Shown here one piece after another: positions 56,481 through 64,000 of a stretch of DNA of 64,000 nt. The first letter of the stretch is position 1. Every line of letters begins with the position of its first letter. The DNA is from Tricholoma matsutake (taxonomy: Eukaryota > Basidiomycota > Agaricomycetes > Agaricales > Tricholomataceae), in the NCBI GenBank assembly GCA_026075535.2, contig AP026546.1, positions 744,001-808,000 of the forward strand, in the 5' to 3' direction. Position numbers and translations under genes: made by a program. The notes under the pieces are model-generated. The model was not told the origin of the DNA. It did no database searches and saw only the letters and a program-made list of their open reading frames with translations.

Positions 56481-57150
56481 TGGTGAGTACATTTTGATTC
56501 AAATTCCTTCATCTCGTCTTCCTCCCTCCATGACTTCTGACTTCAGGTCAGTCATGGATTAACGACTTCTGACTTCCCATCAGTCATTTCTCCAAGTGAT
56601 TTTTGACTTTGAGTCAGTCACTTAACCAGATTCTGACTTTGAGTCATCTGGTTTTACGTTCATCTTTCACAAACTGACTCACTCTAGCCTTGCTTTGCAT
56701 CATTGGTTTGTTCAGAAGATTTCAAGTGAGTAACATGCTGCTTCTCTTTAGCGTCTCATCCACCCATTTCTTAGTTATCATTGGATTTTGTGGGTTTAAG
56801 GGCTTAGGTTTGCTGTTCATTGACGATGGAAACCTGTGAGTATATTTCCATTCAAATTCCTTCATATCATCTTCCTCCCTCCATAACTTCTGACTTTGAG
56901 TCAGTCATGGATTAATGACTTCTGACTTCGCATTGGTCACTTAACCAGATTCTGACTTCGAGTCACTTGGTTTTCTGTTTGTTTTTATTTCTTGTCTCGC
57001 AAACTGAATAGTTTTAGCATAGATCCCTGTTTCCCTGGATTACATTATTGAGTTGTGCAGGAGATTTCGAGTGAGTGAGTAATATTGTCTTCTCCTTCCT
57101 TTATGTCTCATCCAATTGTTTTCTTAGTTCTCATTGGATTCATTGCTCAT
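56481..57150. repeat. two 355-bp tandem units with TTCTGACTT arrays
   Basis: Two copies start at 56481 and about 56835 with GTGAGTA-AT and CAAATTCCTTCAT. Each contains CCTCCCTCCAT(G/A)ACTTCTGACTT, GTCAGTCATGGATTAA(C/T)GACTTCTGACTTC, CTTAACCAGATTCTGACTT and TTTCTTAGTT-TCATTGGATT. The TGACTT motifs are in the opposite orientation to those at 55.8-56.2 kb, so the two groups form a loose inverted pair around 56.35 kb. Confidence 0.7.
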
Positions 57151-57289
57151 AGAGCACAATGGCCAGCCAAAGCATTGTTCACATTACACCCCAAGTACTG
57201 AACTCGGACCACAGTTTGCTCCTCCACAAAAAAAGTTATAATCAATGTATGTCAACAGAATTTATGCATTCCCACTATCTCTGACTGGG

Positions 57290-59240
57290 ACTATCAAGTG
57301 AGAGTTTTGAACATGGTGATGGGCAAGTGGGTGCTGTGGTCAGAAACAGCGAATGGTTTGTTACCAGCCCAAACATGGAATTTGTTCCCCAGCCCCCTCT
57401 TGGTCATACCCACAACATGTGTATCTGTGCCAATTTCTGATATGGCAATGACAATCCACTTCAGTGGCTGCAGCCATACGTTGTCTCTGATTGTCATCTA
57501 GGTTCAATTCCATTGTGCCCTGGGCCTGACAACCCAATGTCCATTATGTGGTGGGATCCAGAACCCAAGGACTTCGTGCCATCCACTGCAACTACCATTG
57601 GCAGGTTAGGGTTGATCGACAGGAAACACTTCACCTATCTCTCATACATGGTGTCTTCACTGTGTTCTTGTGCAGAAGAGTTCATGTCAGCGGAAACTTC
57701 TGAGAAGAAGAATGAAGCTATACCCTCGTTCTTGACTGTACTTATGCAGGGCATGAAAAAACTGGAAAATTTGCCCATGAGTCATCGTCAGGTGTTCATG
57801 AATGTTCGGTATGTGGAGAGGTGCTATTTGGAGCTCCTTGCTGCACTAGACTACTTGGAAGTGTTCTGTCCATGTATGTGTGGTCTTCGCCCTGTTGCGA
57901 GCATGGTGGAATTGAGGATGGGGGTCTTCACTTATGATCCTGTTGTGGTCCAAGACTTTCTGCATGCAGGCCTACCTGTTTGGCTTATCTGTCCATATAA
58001 CCTGCTCTACACTGTGAGGATTTACTCCATCACCAATGTGCAGCTTCCTGAGGATTACCTTCGTCTTGAAGATACCAGTCCCCCCTTCAAGGCCTTCTTC
58101 TCTGATTGAGTGGACCATCCAAATTGATCCCATGTGTTCCATGGTTACCTTTGAGCTTTGTTCTCCTACCCCAATCCATTTGATATTGTGGATGAACCCT
58201 CAGTGGACCAACCGTCATCTTCTAGCTCTATCCAGTCTTCAACTCCAATGGCTAGTCAGACCACAAAAAACAAACCTTCTCAGGGGCAACTTTCTCCACC
58301 TTCACATTCCATTACTATCAGATAATCAAAAAACTGGTCAAACTTCAAAACCTTCAGCGGGGCGAAACAAATTCATAGAGGAACCAAATCCACTGATACC
58401 CCTGGTAATTCCTGCATGGCATCATGCATTGGCGCAAGTTGATACTGATCCAGCCAATCAAGCAGGATGTTTCAGTCATCCAATGGATGCAGGTTATGCA
58501 TTTCCTGATCCTGGTGTTATCTACAGAGGTCAATCACCAGAATGACAAGCAAAATTACTCCTCAGTTGGCTTCAGCAATGGCCAGCTCTGATCTACAGGC
58601 TGACATCCTTGGAATCATCAGCATGAGTGTTATCAAATCAGAGTTGGCATACAATGCTTACCTACGGTAATATGGCAATTTCGGATGGGATAAGGAGCAG
58701 ACAAAGAGCGGTCGTCATGCAGACATGTGCCAGCTTCTCGGGAATTGTCTGGATGAAGCAGGGCTGGAATTGAAGACAGAGGGTGAGCAAGTTTTCTGGC
58801 ATGAACAAGAACTGTCGACAGGAGTGCTACCTTCCTTTGAGGTCTGTCAGGAGATCCTTTTGGAGCTCTACAAGCTAAATTTCAGATTCAAATTGCTTGC
58901 TCTGCACTGCTGAGCACAATTAGTGGTTGATGACTCACCGGAACATCAAGATCGTGTGCTGGCTTGCTATCCAGGACATGGCCCACTTCTGGTTGCTGAT
59001 CTTAGCCTTGCCAATCAAGGATTAGCTGCTCCTTCAACAGCTGAGTGAGCACCTTACCTTCTTGCATTGAAGAGGCTGATGAAAGGATGGAAGGGAAATG
59101 CAACATCACAAATTGGTTCTGATGAAAAACCTGTTGAGAAATACTCTGCAGTTGAACTGACCACTTTAGAACAGGTGTGTCAAGAACTGTTCCTCGCCCA
59201 ATCAGAACCCGCATCCATCTGACCCTTTCCTGCACGTCGA
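57290..59240 (+). pseudogene. UF family protein, copy 2, degraded
   Basis: Same block order as the gene at 17-19 kb: YQVRVLNM, VGAVVRNSEWFVTSPN, PLQWLQPYVVS, IMWWDPEPKDFVPS, VRYVERCYLELLAALDYLEV, GVFTYDPVVVQDFLHAGLPVWLICP, then PLIPLVIPAWHHAL, EILLELYKLNFRFKLLALH and YLLALKRLMKGWKGN. In-frame stops at 57438, 58107, 58911 and 59046 are TGA. Other frame slips occur around 58110-58560. The two copies help define the family: the aromatic-rich N-terminal block and the VQDF-HAGLP-W block are the best conserved. It follows the TGACTT arrays. Confidence 0.7.
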
Positions 59241-60332
59241 ACCTGATTTTTGTCTATGCCTCCTGATTTCGTTCCCAGTCGCCTTGCACTGCCCACACTG
59301 CTGTGCACCAGGTCACCTTGTACAGCATCCATGGCTGCCTTCCCAAGGCTGCTGTCTCTATTGCAAATTTGACTATGGATTCCTGTGCGGCTCCCACTAG
59401 ATAATTTATCTATGCAGTTGAGACACTGCTGCAGTCTTCATTCCTGTTCCGCATTATTCCGGACTACAGTATTAAGCTTAGTTAGTTTCACCTTGTATTC
59501 CTCAGTTCATATATCGACATAGACTTGACTTTAATCTGCCAATCCAAACCTCCTTCTACTCCACCCTCAGTTCTCTAAGAGTCTGAACTCCATTTGACTC
59601 AACCTCCAGTCTCCCTCTGAAGTTCTAACCTCATCTGAACTTAACCTAAGTCCCTCCGTACTCCTTCCCATGTTTACCCGCACCTTCCCACTCCTACCTC
59701 CAAACCTCCAACTTGAAATTAGGACACCAGATGAGGTGCAGGGTGCAGCTTCGTACAAGCTGAAGCCAAGTCCTTTCTATTTCCCCTCCTGCAGAATCCA
59801 CAACAACCTGACAACCTTCCATAAACAACACCCGCAGTGTCCAAATGGATTCAGATGAACCTTATAGGATCAGTTCCTAACAAGGTGGTGGCAAAGTTCT
59901 ATACACAGTCATTTTTCAATTTTTTTGGTTGTGCAGCAATAGTTCCTCATCAGTTGCAGTCCAGGCCCTAACTCATTGTCTACATTCCAATTCCCTGTTT
60001 CGTACATCTAACTATTATTTTCATATCGCTGTTTTGAACATCATCATTTTTGGGTCACTTCACATGTTATAAATAGATCTTTGGACAATTCTTTGCTTTA
60101 GCCTTTGGGCCACCTCAATAAGTATGGTTTGAGTTGAGTTAGAGTATTTTTGCATTTATTTTTTCATTTGACTCTTTACCAGGACCTCTAGACCAACCCA
60201 TCTCAAGTTCAACTTATCACCATCCTACTGCACACTATGCCAGTTACTCATGCTGCTGTGTGCAATACACCCATCAATGTTGGGGATACCCATCCTAAGC
60301 CTGTTCAAAAATGACAATGGAAGACTGCAAGA
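59241..60332. other. no supported gene
   Basis: Intergenic, with Pro/Ser-rich chance frames and no motif. Confidence 0.4.
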
Positions 60333-62621
60333 GTGAAAGCCAAAACAACAGCCACATTGCCTACTGGTTCTGGGGATGTGGCTGCTGCAAGTGCACCTCT
60401 TTCTCCCAACTCTAATGATTCCACCCATGCTGTGCATGCTCAGAATCTTGCTCCTCCTCCTTCACATCTTCCTTGCAAGGTTTCCACCACTTATAGTGCC
60501 CGTATTTCAAACCCCAGTGACATTAATCACCCAGTGCTGTGATTACTTGGGTGTGGTGAAAGTGACCCTGATCCTGATCCCGATGCCGCATTCATTTCCC
60601 CCTGCATAAGGTGGGGTTGTGATGATTGTGAGGCTCCCCAAACTCCAGTCCCTGAATTGCCCTTGAATATGGATGTGTCTCCATGCCATCATGTGGCTTG
60701 TTCCCCTCCCTGGATGGAGGATGTGCAGAATAATGATAATGAGTCACAATGCTCATCTCCAGCCAACTCCAGTGAACACACCCCCAAATTGCCACTCAGC
60801 TCCCCCTCTGGGTCTGATTATTCTGAGAGGAGAAGGGATGATGTCCAGATGCATCTGCAGAAAATTCGCCTTAGAGGACCTCAGGCTGTGAATCTAACAC
60901 AAGAAGAACAAGATGAGGAAGATGATCGCATACTTGATCAGGAAGCACCAGTCTCACCACCATGGTTCACAACTGCACAGAAGGGGAAAGGAAAGAGGAA
61001 AAGAAAGGCGTCCACTAGTCATCATCTATTGAGCTATGATGGGGATGATGCAGGCCATGTCTTGGACCACAACACTAGCAAATGACAACTGTTCAGATCA
61101 GGCCCCTGTTCAAGCAGCCACTAAAGCTCAAGTGATTGAGGCCCAGTGAATTTACCATGAGACAGTGGCAGCAATAGGGGAAGCCTGTCGATCTGTTGTT
61201 CAACATTGTTGGTGAAAACACAGTGAAGCCTCGTCGCATCAACATATGGAATGTCTTCCAGTCATGGTATTCTGAGCATGGCAAAATCAAATGTGAAGAT
61301 GATAGTATGCATGATTTTTTTTTCATTTTGCTCAGACTTCTAACCTTACTGTAGTGTCTAGCGCAGATTACACCAGCATCATTCACGAAGAGTACAACAA
61401 GAAGCTTGCTGAGCTTGGCAACAAGGCCGATGACCCAGCAGCTAGATGGCTCCATTTCAAGGTACAGCTCAACTGGTATGAATCAAAAATGCAAGATTTC
61501 GTCTACTTGAAGAAGAATGATGGTAACTTCGATGCTATGGTAGTCAATATCATGGACAAGTTTGATCATTTGGTGAGTTCTCATTCATTTTGTTGAACAT
61601 GTCTTGAACAGTCCATGACAGGGTCTGATTGCATGGGAGCAGTACAGTGTTCATTGCTTTGGGTTTATCATCGACCCACTGTGATTCGAGAGGTCGTACA
61701 TCCAGCATGGCATGGGGTAGTGGGCCACTGTACAAGGAGTTGTGGAATATATCCGATTTGACAGTCATGAAACAGCTAAGTGATTATGAAGGGATGTTCA
61801 AGTAAGCTATGCTAGCTTCCATTTCATCCTTTCTTTTATGCTCAATCTACTACAGAGGCTTAGAAGCCCTGAAGGCTGGAAGAGAATATGCACAGGAGCA
61901 ATATTCAGTCAACCTTTGCAAGCTACATGGCAAGGGAGAACACGATCATACACATTGCTCATTTGGGGAATTTCTGTGTGTCGATATCTGTATGTCTTTC
62001 TTTCCCAGATGTTTGATGTGATATTAATCCTGTCATCTCCAGTATGTATTGTTCATGAGCAAGTTCACCCTGGTGATGCAAAGAAGATGCAGATGGCTTG
62101 GGCACACTGGCCTGAATTTGCCTTCCATTACCAAATTTGATTGGTTGGTTGGCCAGCTGAGATCGGAAAGGTTCCTGGGCCTGGCTTTAACCTCAAAGTT
62201 GACCTGAAATCCAACGTCCTGACAAAGTTGATTTCTGCACACATTCAGGCATTGTCTCATGATGAAGGTGAGGATGGGGTTGTAGATGAGGGCCCACTGT
62301 GTCATATTGAACCTTGGACAGATGGTATGTGGTTTATTAATTAGTTTTATGTTGTATCATGACACTTATTGCACAGAGGAGAAAGAACTACCTGATGGAA
62401 AGCTGATGTCAGTACCCCTTGTGCTCGACGATTGTGAAACAGCAAATACACTAATGACACTTATGGAATCCAAGAAATTCATGCAAAGGGTTGGGAAGAG
62501 CAAGAGTGGGCAGTCAGGCCAAATACCAACCCATCTGTCGGCTTCAGAGTCATCAGATCTCGATGAAAATGAAAATCCACACTCATGCCCACACCATCCT
62601 CATCCGGCACAGGCTGCATGA
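60333..62621 (+). pseudogene. broken gene of an unnamed agaricomycete family
   Basis: Coding-like blocks occur in shifting frames. A low-complexity N-terminus (SPNSNDSTHAVHAQNL; SSPSGSDYSERRRDD) contains the basic cluster KGKGKRKRK. After it come NIWNVFQSWYSEHGKIK (about 61230-61295), SADYTSIIHEEYNKKL...ARWLHFKVQLNWYESKM (61360-61500), GLEALKAGREYAQEQYSVNL (61855-61915), then PGDAKKMQMAWAHWPEFAF and a LVGWPAEIGKVPGPGFNLK segment (62070-62200). I recall long hypothetical proteins with this order (WNAFQS..., later GWP...PGP.F) from ectomycorrhizal mushrooms, where they are abundant, but know no function. Stops and frame changes are too many for a working gene unless unusual splicing is used. 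Confidence 0.45.
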
Positions 62622-64000
62622 GCAGCTACTACAGACACTCCATATATTAACAAGAACCAACACCAATGTCATGTACCCCCCCACATTACACTTGGTTCAT
62701 GCACTGCTGCAGAGGCTTCAGATCCAGAGGAAACTCCATGTGACCCTTATCAAGCACAATCTCAGGTGCCACATGCTACTGAGAGTTGGGATGAAGATGC
62801 ACATCCAACAGTTGTCAATGACTGTGGACATGTTTCCAATGCAACCTCATTGTCATGAATCCCTGCAATCCCTTCACCACCACCCAGAAACTGCACAATA
62901 TGATAAGCAAAGGTCACGCTATGTTCCTCTTGCCACCCATCACCATCAGGGGTATCATGAGGAATCTTACTGGAGTGAAAGATATGCATCACTCCAGGCA
63001 CCTGTTCAAGCCCATCATCAATGCCATGCCACTGATGCAGACCTCAACATTCATTCTCGTGCGGGTACAGGTGTACACATGTGAAATACCAATTATCATG
63101 AGTATGACAATGGACCTATTGGAGATGGCCATTACCTGCCACAAGAGATATCAGCAGATACACGCATTCCATTTTGTCGATCTCCTCCAGGTCCCACAGA
63201 AACTGGACAATCTAACAATGGTCGAGCATATTGCCAACCTCTTGTGCATAATAGACGTGATCTAGTCGAGTCTCAACCCAGCCATGTATATCAAGCTCAT
63301 TGTTTCACAGTCTCTTGACAGCGTGAACATTCTGTTGAGCTGTTGGCAAAGAAACACAATATTCATGACACTGATGAGCACACTCCTTTCCTATGCCATG
63401 TCGAGCTGGCAATCAAGTAGCTGGTTCATCACGTTCAAGAATGCCACATTCTTCAGAAGTGGGACCTTCACAACACAGACAACATTGAGTGTTTGAAGAT
63501 TACCTTGAGCCACTTGGTGAGGATCCCAATGGTTATGACTTGTACAATGATGCTGGTTATTAGTTCATCATGTTGAATGAGTTTTTCTGTATCTGGTGAT
63601 TGTTCTGAACCAGTTTTCCTTTACCAATACCATCCATACTTATGTCCACTCCATACTTATGTCTATCTGTACTATGAAGTATGATTTATGCCCAACTTAT
63701 GTCTATGCAAATTATGTATTCAATGTTGATATCTCAGTCATATTTGACACTACCAGTTCTGATGTCCTCTCTTGTTTTTGTGTGTTTCTCTCTTGTGAAC
63801 TGCCATTTATTAAATAACTTGGAATAGTACTATGTTCTTGGCAGCTTAAGAAAAAGAGAGGAAAAAAAATGACTTCAAGATTCAACTTTTAATGGTCACA
63901 AACCTCTATACTACAAATTCTTTTTCAAATCCACTATTATAAACATAACAATAGAGTAGTTACTGGTCTCAATACTGAAATGAAACATCCATATTGTTGT
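62622..64000. other. possible tail of the preceding gene, then no gene seen
   Basis: 62640-63500 is low-complexity and His/Ser/Pro-rich in all frames. It may be the worn disordered tail of the preceding gene. From 63500 to the window end the sequence is A/T-rich without features. Confidence 0.35.

Overview
The window looks like nuclear DNA of a mushroom-forming basidiomycete (Agaricomycetes). The evidence is 49-55 bp GT-AG introns and several protein families typical of that class: a Plavaka transposase, a KDZ (Kyakuja-Dileera-Zisupton) transposase, a TET/JBP-like dioxygenase, a JmjC-like protein and an OTT_1508-like deaminase. The genus cannot be fixed from sequence alone. There is almost no ordinary housekeeping content. 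The window is a graveyard of nested mobile elements, with perhaps one host-like multi-exon gene at 36.3-38.9 kb.

Layout. 0-3 kb: mostly non-coding, with one small Cys/His-rich ORF. 3.1-5.9 kb: diverged tandem units and a TET/JBP-like pseudogene on the minus strand; this block recurs in inverted orientation at 30.1-31.5 kb. 6.1-16.9 kb: two nearly identical inverted arms of about 1.27 kb enclose an 8-kb core with a JmjC-like gene and a deaminase-like gene. The deaminase-like gene is split by a solo LTR. Each arm carries one copy of a small spliced gene, intact in the right arm and missing its first exon in the left. 17-19 kb: a two-part gene of an unrecognised family (called UF here), with a second degraded copy at 57-59 kb and a scrap at 31.1 kb. 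19.6-29.5 kb: a Plavaka transposase gene interrupted by a complete Ty1/copia element with 274-bp LTRs and a 5-bp target duplication. 32.8-35.7 kb: a truncated second copia. 40.4-46.5 kb: a decayed Ty3/gypsy chromovirus. 46.5-47.6 kb: a Tnp2-like transposase fragment split by another solo LTR. 50.3-50.9 kb: a minisatellite. 51-55 kb: a KDZ transposase pseudogene on the minus strand. 55.8-57.2 kb: repeats rich in AAGTCAGA-type motifs. 60.3-62.6 kb: a broken gene of unknown family.

Two themes link the regions. First, most inactivating changes look like CpG to TpG/CpA transitions. Most premature stops I located are TGA, many at positions where relatives have Arg. The young copia has lost catalytic Asp residues in both integrase and reverse transcriptase by CpG-to-CpA changes, and its only LTR mismatch is also CpG/TpG. 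Second, clusters of an AGTCAGAC motif recur beside the TET/JBP-like, KDZ, UF and arm genes, as if these were cargo of one family of mobile modules. TET/JBP-like, JmjC-like and deaminase-like genes within 11 kb make the 4-17 kb block the best candidate for an undescribed element with chromatin- or nucleic-acid-modifying cargo. No transposase was found inside it, so it may be non-autonomous.
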